Part shown: in pieces, positions 44,525-53,395 of the stretch | Layout: the number at the start of each line of letters is the position of its first letter | Position numbering within the stretch: the first letter of the stretch is position 1 | Assembly: GCA_964421815.1 (NCBI GenBank) | Contig: CAYQYT010000002.1 | Coordinates: 62,001 to 126,000 of the forward strand | DNA length: 64,000 bases | Direction of reading: 5' to 3' | Origin: DTU089 sp964421815 | Lineage (GTDB): Bacteria > Bacillota > Clostridia > Oscillospirales > Acutalibacteraceae | The notes under the pieces: generated by a model | The model's input: the letters and a program-made list of their open reading frames with translations, nothing else | What the model was told of the DNA's origin: nothing | Databases searched by the model: none | Program-made: the position numbers and the translations under genes

Positions 44525-45709
44525 ATGAAAGAGTTTGAATTGAAATACGGTTGCAACCCCAACCAAAAACCTGCAAAAATTTTTATGGCGGACGGAAGCG
44601 AACTTCCCATTGAAATTCTCTGCGGTCGCCCCGGTTATATTAACTTTCTTGACGCTTTCAACAGTTGGCAACTTGTTAAGGAACTTAAAGAGGCTCTTGG
44701 TCTTCCTGCGGTAACATCTTTTAAACATGTCAGCCCCACATCTGCGGCGGTTGGGATTCCCCTTTCCGACAAACTTAAAAAGGCTTGTTTCGTTGACGAT
44801 ATAGAGGGCCTTGACGATTCACCCCTTGCCTGTGCCTATGCCAGAGCAAGAGGCACCGACAGAATGTGTTCTTTCGGTGATTGGGTGGCACTTTCCGATG
44901 TTTGCGATGTAACAACCGCAAAACTCATTCAACGGGAAGTTTCCGACGGTATTATTGCCCCCGGTTATGAGCCCGAGGCTCTTGAAATCCTTAAATCCAA
45001 GAGAAAAGGCAATTACAATATCGTAAAAATTGACCCCGAGTATGTTCCCGCCCCCGTTGAGCATAAACAGGTTTACGGCATTACCTTTGAACAGGGCAGA
45101 AATAATTTTGAAATAAACAGAGAACTCCTTTCAAATATTGTTACGGAAAATAAAGATATGCCCGAAAGTGCAGTACGTGACCTTATAATTGCGCTTATCA
45201 CTCTTAAATATACACAGTCTAACTCCGTTTGCTATGCAGTTGACGGACAGGCAATCGGTGTTGGTGCGGGTCAGCAGTCAAGAATTCATTGCACACGTCT
45301 TGCGGGAACAAAGGCGGACACCTGGTTCCTCCGTCAGCACGAAAAAGTTCTTAATCTTCCCTTTAAGGACACTCTCGGTCGTCCCGACCGTGACAATGTT
45401 ATTGACGGCTATATCAACAAAAATGAAGAAGATGTTTGTGCCGACGGTAATTGGCAGAAATACTTTACATCACAGCCCGAACCCCTTACAGATGAGGATG
45501 TTAAAACATATTTTGCAAATATTGACGGTGTGGCTCTCGGCTCCGACGCATTCTTCCCCTTTAGCGACAATATCGAACGTGCAAAGAAAAGCGGTGTTAA
45601 ATATATTGCGGAACCCGGTGGCTCAATCCGTGACGATATCGTAATTGATTGTTGCAACAAGTACGGTATTACAATGTCATTTACGGGTATGCGCCTTTTC
45701 CACCATTGA
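44525..45709 (+). CDS. purH: Stand-alone AICAR transformylase (PurH C-terminal domain type)
   Basis: The ATG follows AAGGAGA. The 394-aa protein starts directly with ELKYGCNPNQKPAK and contains FKHVSPTSAAVG, the catalytic Lys-His motif, plus YTQSNSVCYAVDGQAIGVGAGQQSRIHC and FPFSDNIERA. The N-terminal MGS-like IMP cyclohydrolase domain of bifunctional PurH (about 200 aa) is absent. It formylates AICAR with 10-formyltetrahydrofolate; the missing activity is supplied by the purO gene next to it. Confidence 0.92.
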   Translation: MKEFELKYGCNPNQKPAKIFMADGSELPIEILCGRPGYINFLDAFNSWQLVKELKEALGLPAVTSFKHVSPTSAAVGIPLSDKLKKACFVDDIEGLDDSPLACAYARARGTDRMCSFGDWVALSDVCDVTTAKLIQREVSDGIIAPGYEPEALEILKSKRKGNYNIVKIDPEYVPAPVEHKQVYGITFEQGRNNFEINRELLSNIVTENKDMPESAVRDLIIALITLKYTQSNSVCYAVDGQAIGVGAGQQSRIHCTRLAGTKADTWFLRQHEKVLNLPFKDTLGRPDRDNVIDGYINKNEEDVCADGNWQKYFTSQPEPLTDEDVKTYFANIDGVALGSDAFFPFSDNIERAKKSGVKYIAEPGGSIRDDIVIDCCNKYGITMSFTGMRLFHH

Positions 45710-45724
45710 TTTTGAGGTGAAATA

Positions 45725-46993
45725 ATGAAGATTATGGTTGTCGGCGGTGGCGGACGTGAACACGCCATCATAAAGAAATTGAAAGAAAATAAAGAGGTTA
45801 CGGAAATTTTTGCCCTTCCCGGTAACGGCGGTATGGCAAAGGACGCAACCCTCGTTAATATCGGTGCAAAGGACATCGAAAAAATTGTTGAGTTTGCAAC
45901 TGAAAATGCAATTGACTATGCAGTTGTTGCTCCCGATGACCCGTTGGTTCTCGGTTGCGTTGATGCTCTTGAAGAAAAGGGAATTCCCTGTTTCGGACCT
46001 AAAGCCAATGCGGCAATTATTGAGGGAAGTAAAGTATTTTCAAAAAATCTTATGAAAAAATACGGTATTCCCACGGCGGCTTACGAAGTATTTAACGATA
46101 TGGAAAAGGCCCTCAAATATCTTGATACTGCCCCCATTCCCACAGTTATTAAAGCCGACGGCTTGGCTCTTGGCAAAGGTGTTATAATAGCAAACACAAG
46201 GGAAGAAGCAAAACAGGCGGTTGTTTCCATGATGCAGGACAAAATGTTCGGCACAAGCGGAGATAACATTGTTATTGAGGAATTTCTCACAGGTCCCGAG
46301 GTTTCCGTTCTTTCCTTTACGGACGGTAAAACCGTTGTTCCCATGATTTCCTCAATGGATCACAAGCGGGCAGGGGACAACGATACGGGACTTAATACCG
46401 GGGGTATGGGTACAGTTGCTCCCAATCCTTACTATACAAAAGAGGTTGCGGCACAATGTATGGAAGAAATATTTCTTCCCACAATTGACGCAATGAATAA
46501 AGAGGGAAGAACCTTTAAAGGTTGCCTTTATTTCGGACTTATGATTACCCCCGACGGCCCCAAGGTTATTGAATATAACTGCCGTTTCGGTGACCCGGAA
46601 ACACAGGTTGTTTTACCCCTCCTTGAAAGCGATTTGCTCACGGTAATGAAAGCAACAACCAACGGTACTCTCAAAGATACAGAGGTTAAGTTCAGCAATA
46701 AAAGTGCTTGCTGTGTAATAATGGCATCTAAAGGATATCCCGTAAGTTACGAAAAAGGCTTTGAAATGAATATTCCCGAGGAAATCAGCGGCAATGTTTA
46801 TGTTGCGGGAGCATCCCTTAAAGACGGCAAACTTCTTACAAACGGCGGTCGCGTTTTGGGTGTTACGGCAGTTGAAAACAATCTTAAAGATGCAGTAAAG
46901 TCATCATATTCACTTGTGGAAAAAATCACCTTTGACAACGCTTTCTACCGCCACGATATCGGCGCAAAAGCACTTGCGGTTTTGGAGGATTAA
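45725..46993 (+). CDS. purD: Phosphoribosylamine-glycine ligase
   Basis: The 422-aa ATP-grasp enzyme has MVVGGGGREHAIIKKL, FGPKANAAIIEGSK, VIKADGLALGKGV, GGMGTVAPNPYYTKE and IEYNCRFGDPETQ. It makes GAR from phosphoribosylamine and glycine. Its substrate, unstable phosphoribosylamine, comes from the PurF variant in the same operon. Four bases separate its stop from purL. Confidence 0.95.
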   Translation: MKIMVVGGGGREHAIIKKLKENKEVTEIFALPGNGGMAKDATLVNIGAKDIEKIVEFATENAIDYAVVAPDDPLVLGCVDALEEKGIPCFGPKANAAIIEGSKVFSKNLMKKYGIPTAAYEVFNDMEKALKYLDTAPIPTVIKADGLALGKGVIIANTREEAKQAVVSMMQDKMFGTSGDNIVIEEFLTGPEVSVLSFTDGKTVVPMISSMDHKRAGDNDTGLNTGGMGTVAPNPYYTKEVAAQCMEEIFLPTIDAMNKEGRTFKGCLYFGLMITPDGPKVIEYNCRFGDPETQVVLPLLESDLLTVMKATTNGTLKDTEVKFSNKSACCVIMASKGYPVSYEKGFEMNIPEEISGNVYVAGASLKDGKLLTNGGRVLGVTAVENNLKDAVKSSYSLVEKITFDNAFYRHDIGAKALAVLED

Positions 46994-46996
46994 GAA

Positions 46997-49900
46997 ATGG
47001 TTTATAGAGTTTATGTGGAAAAGAAAAAGGAACTTGCCAATGAGGCAAAGTCCCTGCTGGGCGATGCCCGTACCCTTTTAGGCATCAAAAACCTTAAAGA
47101 TGTTCGTGTTATCAACCGTTACGATGCAGAAAATATAACTGAGGAACTTTTTGATTATGCAATTAAAACAGTTTTCTCCGAACCCCAACTTGATATTGCA
47201 ACAAGCGAGGTTGAATTAGGCGATGCAACTGTTTTTGCGGTAGAGTTCCTTCCCGGTCAGTTCGATCAGAGAGCGGACTCCGCGGCACAGTGTATTCAGA
47301 TTATATCACAGGGAGAGCGCCCCACAATAAAGAGCGCAAAGGTTTACGCTCTTTACGGAGACCTTTCCGAAACCGATGTTGCGGCAATTAAAAAATACGT
47401 AATCAACCCTGTTGAAGCAAGGGAAGCAACTCTTGAAAAATATGATACTCTTGCAATGCAGTACGATATTCCCACAGAGGTTAAAACTCTTGAGGGCTTC
47501 ATTAAACTTGACAGAAGCGGACTTGAAAAATTTGTTAAGGATTTCGGTCTTGCAATGGATGCGGACGATATCGCTTTCTGTCAGGATTATTTCAAATCGG
47601 AGGACAGGGATCCCACAATAACGGAAATAAGAATGATTGACACTTATTGGTCCGACCATTGCCGTCACACCACATTCCTTACTGTTATTGACAGCGCAAC
47701 CTTTGAGGACGAACTTCTTCAAAGTGCCTATGAGGATTATATTGCAACAAGAAAGGAACTCGGCAGAACAAAACCTATATGCCTTATGGATCTTGCCACT
47801 GTTGCGGTTAAATATCTTAAAGAAAACGGAAAACTTGATAAACTTGACGAGTCCGAGGAAATCAATGCCTGTACCGTTAAAATCAATGTTGATGTTGACG
47901 GTGTAAGCGAACCCTGGCTCCTGCTTTTCAAGAACGAAACCCATAATCATCCCACGGAAATTGAGCCTTTCGGCGGTGCGGCAACCTGTATCGGCGGTGC
48001 AATACGTGACCCCCTTTCAGGACGTGCCTATGTATATGGTGCAATGCGTGTTACGGGTGCGGCAGACCCCTTAAAGCCCGTCAGCGAAACAATTAAGGGC
48101 AAACTTCCCCAGAGAACAATCGTCACAACTGCGGCGGCAGGTTATTCCTCATACGGTAACCAAATCGGTCTTGCTACGGGTATTGTTGATGAAATCTATC
48201 ATCCCGGCTATGCGGCAAAGCGTATGGAAATCGGTGCGGTTGTTGCGGCGGCTCCTCAGGAGAATGTCCGTCGTGAATGTCCCGATCCCGGTGATATAGT
48301 TATTCTTCTCGGCGGAAGTACGGGCCGTGACGGTTGCGGCGGTGCAACCGGTTCTTCAAAATCCCATACGGCAGATTCCCTTGAAACCTGCGGTGCAGAA
48401 GTTCAAAAGGGTAATGCCCCCGAAGAAAGAAAACTCCAAAGACTTTTCAGAAATAAAGAAGCAACAAGAATGATCAAACGCTGTAACGACTTCGGTGCGG
48501 GCGGTGTTTCCGTTGCAATCGGTGAACTTGCCGACGGTCTTGAAATCGACCTTAACGCAGTTCCCAAGAAATACGAGGGTCTTGACGGTACGGAACTTGC
48601 CATTTCCGAATCCCAGGAAAGAATGGCAGTTGTTGTTGAAAAAGAAAATGTTGAAAAATTCCTTGAACTTGCTGCAAAGGAAAACCTTCAGGCTTGCCCC
48701 GTGGCAAAGGTTACGGAGGAAGCAAGACTTGTTATGCATTGGAACGGCAAGGTTATCTGCGACATCAGTCGTGATTTCCTTAATTCAAACGGTGCGGACA
48801 AGCATATTGATGTTGTTACTTCAAAGCCCGAAGCCTATGACAAGAAAGTCAGCGGCGGCTTTGCAGAAAATATGAAAGCAATGGCGGATGACCTTAACAT
48901 CTGCTCAAAACGCGGACTTTCCGAACGTTTTGACTCAACCATCGGCGCGGGCACGGTTCTTATGCCATTCGGCGGTAAAAACCAACTTACTCCCATTCAG
49001 GCAATGGTACAGAAGATTTCCGTCGAGAAAAAACACACGGACGATTGCTCCCTTATGTCCTGGGGCTACAATCCCTTTATTACGGAAAAAAGTCCCTATC
49101 ACGGAGCATATCTTGCAGTTGTTGAGTCCGTATGTAAACTTATTGCAACGGGTGCAAAATTCGAGGATGTATATCTTACATTCCAGGAATACTTTGAGCG
49201 CGTTGGCAAGGACGGAAAGCGTTGGGGCAAACCCCTTGCGGCACTTCTTGGCGCATTCAAAGCACAGAAGAATTTAGGTATCGGTTCAATCGGCGGCAAG
49301 GACTCCATGAGCGGCACTTTCGAGGATTTGGACGTTCCTCCCACACTTGTTTCCTTTGCTGTTACAACTGAAAAGGTAAAAGATATTGTTTCTCCCGAGT
49401 TCAAAAAGGCGGGTAACAAAGTTTACTTTATCGCTCCCGAATTTGATGAAAACTCACTTCCCGTAACGGATTCACTTGTTGCGGTGTTTGACAGAGTTTG
49501 CAAACTTCTCCGTGAGGGTGGGGCAGTTTCCTGCTACACACCCGGTATGGGCGGTATCGGTGAAGCGGTAATGAAAATGGCTTTCGGTAACGGCTTCGGC
49601 TTTGAGTTTGACGGAGAGTTAACGGTTGAGGACATTTTTAAATACAACTATGCAACATTCCTTGTTGAAACAACGGAATGTATTGAGGACGCAAAACTTA
49701 TAGGTACTGTTACAGATAAACCTGTATTCTCCTTGAAGGGCGAATCTGTTGACTTTGCCGATGTTCTTAATATCTATGAAAATAAACTTGAAAGCGTATA
49801 TAGTTGTAATATTCCCGATACTAATACACCTGTTGAGAATTTCTCATTCTCTGCAACAGAGCGGAAATCTCCCGCAATTAAGGTTGCAAAGCCCAAAATA

Positions 49901-50686
49901 CTTATTCCCGCATTCCCCGGTACAAACTGCGAATATGACAGCGCAAAGGCGGTACGTGACGCAGGGGCAGAGCCGGAAATTATAGTTATTAAAAACCGCT
50001 CATCTGCGGACATTACCGCAAGTGTTGACGAATTCTCAACAAAACTTAATGATGCACAGATGATTTTCATTCCCGGCGGTTTCTCCGGCGGTGATGAGCC
50101 CGACGGCTCTGCAAAATTCATTACCGCATTCTTCCGTAATGCAAAAGTTAAAGAGGGTGTTACGGATCTTCTTGACAACCGCGACGGTCTTATGTGCGGT
50201 ATCTGTAACGGCTTCCAGGCTCTCATTAAACTTGGTCTTGTGCCCTACGGTAAGATTGTTGATACGGACGAAAATTGCCCCACTCTTACCTACAACACCA
50301 TTGCGCGTCACCAGTCAAGAATTGTAAGAACAAGAATTGCTTCCAACAAATCTCCATGGCTTGCACTTACAGAGGTGGGCGATATTTACAATGTGCCGAT
50401 TTCTCACGGTGAGGGACGTTTCCTTGCAAGCGAGGAACTTGTAAGAAAACTTGCGGAAAACGGACAGATTGCAACTCAATATGTTGACCTTGAGGGTAAT
50501 GCAACGGTGGATGTTCACTTTAACCCCAATGATTCAGTGTTCGCAGTTGAGGGAATTACATCACCCGATGGCAGAGTATTCGGTAAAATGGGACACAGTG
50601 AGCGTATCGGCGACGGACTTTACAAGAATGTTTCCGGTAACTATGACATTCAGATGTTCAAAGCCGCGGTGAAGTATTTTAAATAA
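46997..50686 (+). CDS. purL: Phosphoribosylformylglycinamidine synthase, single-chain type
   Basis: The 1229-aa protein joins an N-terminal PurS-like region, two AIRS-like halves (IDTYWSDHCRHTTF; NETHNHPTEIEPFGGAATCIGG; GGVSVAIGELADGLEID) and a C-terminal class I glutaminase (ILIPAFPGTNCEYDSAKA; nucleophile in GLMCGICNGFQAL; SHGEGRF). It converts FGAR to FGAM using glutamine. This single-chain form replaces the usual Bacillus-type PurS-PurQ-PurL. The glutaminase Cys is intact, unlike that of PurF in this operon. Confidence 0.95.
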   Translation: MVYRVYVEKKKELANEAKSLLGDARTLLGIKNLKDVRVINRYDAENITEELFDYAIKTVFSEPQLDIATSEVELGDATVFAVEFLPGQFDQRADSAAQCIQIISQGERPTIKSAKVYALYGDLSETDVAAIKKYVINPVEAREATLEKYDTLAMQYDIPTEVKTLEGFIKLDRSGLEKFVKDFGLAMDADDIAFCQDYFKSEDRDPTITEIRMIDTYWSDHCRHTTFLTVIDSATFEDELLQSAYEDYIATRKELGRTKPICLMDLATVAVKYLKENGKLDKLDESEEINACTVKINVDVDGVSEPWLLLFKNETHNHPTEIEPFGGAATCIGGAIRDPLSGRAYVYGAMRVTGAADPLKPVSETIKGKLPQRTIVTTAAAGYSSYGNQIGLATGIVDEIYHPGYAAKRMEIGAVVAAAPQENVRRECPDPGDIVILLGGSTGRDGCGGATGSSKSHTADSLETCGAEVQKGNAPEERKLQRLFRNKEATRMIKRCNDFGAGGVSVAIGELADGLEIDLNAVPKKYEGLDGTELAISESQERMAVVVEKENVEKFLELAAKENLQACPVAKVTEEARLVMHWNGKVICDISRDFLNSNGADKHIDVVTSKPEAYDKKVSGGFAENMKAMADDLNICSKRGLSERFDSTIGAGTVLMPFGGKNQLTPIQAMVQKISVEKKHTDDCSLMSWGYNPFITEKSPYHGAYLAVVESVCKLIATGAKFEDVYLTFQEYFERVGKDGKRWGKPLAALLGAFKAQKNLGIGSIGGKDSMSGTFEDLDVPPTLVSFAVTTEKVKDIVSPEFKKAGNKVYFIAPEFDENSLPVTDSLVAVFDRVCKLLREGGAVSCYTPGMGGIGEAVMKMAFGNGFGFEFDGELTVEDIFKYNYATFLVETTECIEDAKLIGTVTDKPVFSLKGESVDFADVLNIYENKLESVYSCNIPDTNTPVENFSFSATERKSPAIKVAKPKILIPAFPGTNCEYDSAKAVRDAGAEPEIIVIKNRSSADITASVDEFSTKLNDAQMIFIPGGFSGGDEPDGSAKFITAFFRNAKVKEGVTDLLDNRDGLMCGICNGFQALIKLGLVPYGKIVDTDENCPTLTYNTIARHQSRIVRTRIASNKSPWLALTEVGDIYNVPISHGEGRFLASEELVRKLAENGQIATQYVDLEGNATVDVHFNPNDSVFAVEGITSPDGRVFGKMGHSERIGDGLYKNVSGNYDIQMFKAAVKYFK

Positions 50687-50695
50687 ACCACAAAT

Positions 50696-50740
50696 AAAAA
50701 ATCGGATGTAAAAAGCGAAAGTTTTTACATCCGATTTTTT
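50696..50740. terminator. Bidirectional terminator between purL and the ABC operon
   Basis: TCGGATGTAAAAA, loop GCGAAAG, TTTTTACATCCGA: a 13-bp stem with six A's before and six T's after. It serves both purL and the convergent ABC gene, whose stop codon at 50739-50741 touches the T-run. Confidence 0.92.
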
Positions 50741-52895
50741 AATGTAGAGATGAGGTTTGCCGCTGTGCCGCCACAAGATTTGCGTATATGCCTCCTTGGG
50801 CAATAAGTTCGTTATGGGAGCCGACCTCTGCAATTCTGCCTTTTTCCATTACCACAAGTCTGTCCGCATTTTTCAAAGTGGAAAGTCGGTGGGCAATGGC
50901 GATGGTTGTCCGTCCTTCAATGAGCCTTGTTAATGCTTCCTGAATTTTAATTTCTGTTTCAGGGTCAAGGGAACTTGTGGCTTCATCAAGAATAAGGATT
51001 TTCGGGTTTTTCAGGACGGCTCTTGCGATGCTTACTCTCTGCCGTTCACCGCCGGAAAGTGAATGTCCGTTTTCGCCTATAACCGTGTTATAGCCGTCGG
51101 GGAGTTTTGTTATAAATTCGTGGGCATTTGCCGCCTTTGCCGCTCCGATAACTTCGTCACGGGTGGCATCGGGACGTGCGTAAGCAATGTTTTCAAATAT
51201 AGTTCCCGAGAACAGATAGGTTTCCTGGAAAACAACACCTATACTGTCTCTTAATTCCTTGGGCGAAATGTTGCGGATGTCAACTCCGTCGATTGTTATT
51301 TTACCTAAAGATGGGTCGTATAGCCGCATACAAAGATTTATCATAGTGGATTTTCCCGCGCCCGAATGGCCTACAAGACCAATCATTTCTCCGGGGCTAA
51401 TTGTAAGGCTGACATTTTTCAAAACCGGCTCGTAGGATTTGTAACCAAAGGTTACACCGTGAAATTCTACGGAACCTGCGGAGTTGATTCCTTGGGGCTT
51501 ATCAGTTAATACGTACTGGGGTTTCTCGTCAATTATTTCATAGATTTTTACAAGGCTTGTGGAACAGTCCGCAACTCTTCTGGGGAACAGGGACATCCAG
51601 CGCAAAGGTGCATACAGAAAACCTAAATAGAGGTTGAAACGGGTAAGTTCGCCCAGGGTAAGTTTGCCGTCAAGCACCATTTTACCGCCGATGAGAAGAA
51701 CGAGAAATTCTCCCAAAGCCATAAAGTTACCTACTAAGGGGAATGTAACCGCCCAGAACTTTTCGTTTGAAGCGGCAACATCCGCAAGTTTCTTGGAAAC
51801 ATTGGAGAATTTTTCGATTTCTCTTTCCTCGTTGCCGAAAGACTTGACAACTCGAATACCTTTTATTATATCGTGGAGAATTGAAGTGGCTTTTGAGTCA
51901 ACTCGCCATTGCTTTTGGTATCTCAGAGCGGTGCTGTGCCTGAAAGTTGTCATGAAGAGCACACCTATGGGAATGGGTATAATAACCGCAAGTGTCAGCG
52001 GTACATTGGTAGCAAAAAGTATTGTGAGAATTACCGTGAACATAATAACCTGTTCAATAAGATATCGTCCCTGGTCATTGAAAAAGTCCTTGACCCTTTC
52101 CGTGTCTTTTGTGACTCGGTGTATTAGGTTACCGGCCGATTTTCCCGACATTGAAGACAGGGACAACCCCTGTATTTTTGAATAAACCAGAGTTCTCAAA
52201 TCATTTGAGAAACTTGAACCGATACGATTTGTCATACGGTTGCTTATTATGCTTATTATTTTGGAGAGCGCAAAAGTAAGGCTCATTAATATGGCAATAA
52301 AAATAACACCCGTTGTGCGTGATTCAAAATAGGGGGTGGCATTTTCCGTAGGAACAAGATAGTTGTCAATGAGAATTGAGTTGAACATGGGCATAACTGC
52401 TCCGAGTATATTGGCAACTGTCAACAAAAGTCCTGCACCGATTACCGATTTTAAATAGGGCCTGAAATAGCCGAATGCCCTGGCGAATACGTATGATTTC
52501 TTCGTGCAGAACATACATACATTGGTGCCCCTGGGATAGTGCCGATGGCACTTGGGACAAAGCGGCAAGTCATCCGTATTCATTGAAAGCAATTCACCGC
52601 TTTCAAAATAGTGATTGAGCACCTTGACAAGTTCTCCTATTTCTCCCACCATGCTCATTGAAAAACGACAGACCGCAATATTGTCGCTTCCGTCATCTTT
52701 GGCACCTGCGGGCTTCAATTCCAATTTGCCGCATCCCACATCCGTAAGCTGTACCGCTTCTTCAATGCCGTCAATATTAAATTTTTCTTCTACCCCGTCA
52801 AGTTGTTTAAGGATGTAACCGTCGCACAATGTTAAAGTGCCGTCACATACCTTTCCCTCGGGTGAAATATCAAAATGTACGGTTTTAATTTCCAT
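50739..52895 (-). CDS. ABC exporter half-transporter with N-terminal zinc ribbon
   Basis: The start is uncertain: ATG at 52895 or a TTG two codons upstream, which overlaps the previous stop. The roughly 718-aa protein has an unusual N-terminal extension of about 140 residues. This has a beta-rich part that begins EIKTVHFDISPEGKVCDGTLTL, then a zinc ribbon CPKCHRHYPRGTNVCMFC (about 110-128). A six-helix exporter membrane domain follows (about 140-450), then an ATPase with GHSGAGKST (Walker A), LSGGERQRVSIARA (signature), ILILDEATSSLD (Walker B) and the H-loop AIAHRLST. All catalytic elements are intact. It probably pairs with the other half-transporter of this operon. Confidence 0.85.
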   Translation of the reverse strand: MEIKTVHFDISPEGKVCDGTLTLCDGYILKQLDGVEEKFNIDGIEEAVQLTDVGCGKLELKPAGAKDDGSDNIAVCRFSMSMVGEIGELVKVLNHYFESGELLSMNTDDLPLCPKCHRHYPRGTNVCMFCTKKSYVFARAFGYFRPYLKSVIGAGLLLTVANILGAVMPMFNSILIDNYLVPTENATPYFESRTTGVIFIAILMSLTFALSKIISIISNRMTNRIGSSFSNDLRTLVYSKIQGLSLSSMSGKSAGNLIHRVTKDTERVKDFFNDQGRYLIEQVIMFTVILTILFATNVPLTLAVIIPIPIGVLFMTTFRHSTALRYQKQWRVDSKATSILHDIIKGIRVVKSFGNEEREIEKFSNVSKKLADVAASNEKFWAVTFPLVGNFMALGEFLVLLIGGKMVLDGKLTLGELTRFNLYLGFLYAPLRWMSLFPRRVADCSTSLVKIYEIIDEKPQYVLTDKPQGINSAGSVEFHGVTFGYKSYEPVLKNVSLTISPGEMIGLVGHSGAGKSTMINLCMRLYDPSLGKITIDGVDIRNISPKELRDSIGVVFQETYLFSGTIFENIAYARPDATRDEVIGAAKAANAHEFITKLPDGYNTVIGENGHSLSGGERQRVSIARAVLKNPKILILDEATSSLDPETEIKIQEALTRLIEGRTTIAIAHRLSTLKNADRLVVMEKGRIAEVGSHNELIAQGGIYANLVAAQRQTSSLH

Positions 52896-52897
52896 AA

Positions 52898-53395
52898 TCA
52901 ATATAAATAGGGTTCCAAAATTCGTCTGCTTTTGTGTTCGATTTTTTCGTGGTCGGGAATGATGTAACGGTTTCCGTCAACATCGAATATAAGTAGGGTG
53001 TTTTCGTTTGCAAAACGAAGATTTCGAGTTAAATCGCGAACCGTGAAACTTTTTTCCCTGCCGTCGATTATTACTTCAAAATAGAAGTGACCCATGCGCT
53101 CCTTTATGCTTTTAACAGAGGTTACCGTGGGACAGTAGTAACGGTTTTGGAGTTCCTTGGATGCTGCGTCCCTTGACGAATCGTCAAGCATCTTCAAGTC
53201 TCTTACTATACCGATTTCGTTGTCCTCTATATCGTGAACGCATATATACTCGTCGTCAAGGGAATATGGGTAACTTTTTATTAGTTTAACTCTGAGGGGC
53301 TTGTCCGTTCCCATAACAAGAAAGCCGTTTTTATTAAAGGAAAATTTACATTCTTCCGGTTTTAAAAAATCAATTGTAAGTCGGTTGTCATTCAT
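52898..53395 (-). CDS. DUF1854-like protein between two ABC exporters
   Basis: The ATG follows AAAAGGAGG and overlaps the upstream ABC gene by eight bases; the stop touches the next ABC gene. The 165-aa product is soluble. It has a beta-rich N-terminal part, then LKMLDDSSRDAASKELQNRYYCPTVTSVKSIKERMGHFYFEVIIDGREKSFTVRDLTRNLR, which I recognise as the DUF1854 pattern. Members of that family are known beside ABC exporters, including loci linked to cyanophycin in proteobacteria. Its role is unknown; the tight overlaps suggest a subunit of the transporter. Confidence 0.75.
   Translation of the reverse strand: MNDNRLTIDFLKPEECKFSFNKNGFLVMGTDKPLRVKLIKSYPYSLDDEYICVHDIEDNEIGIVRDLKMLDDSSRDAASKELQNRYYCPTVTSVKSIKERMGHFYFEVIIDGREKSFTVRDLTRNLRFANENTLLIFDVDGNRYIIPDHEKIEHKSRRILEPYLY

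Noticed and set aside
47306..47950. 214-aa minus-strand frame inside purL
   Set aside because: Antisense shadow of purL; Cys/Phe/Asn-rich without domain pattern.
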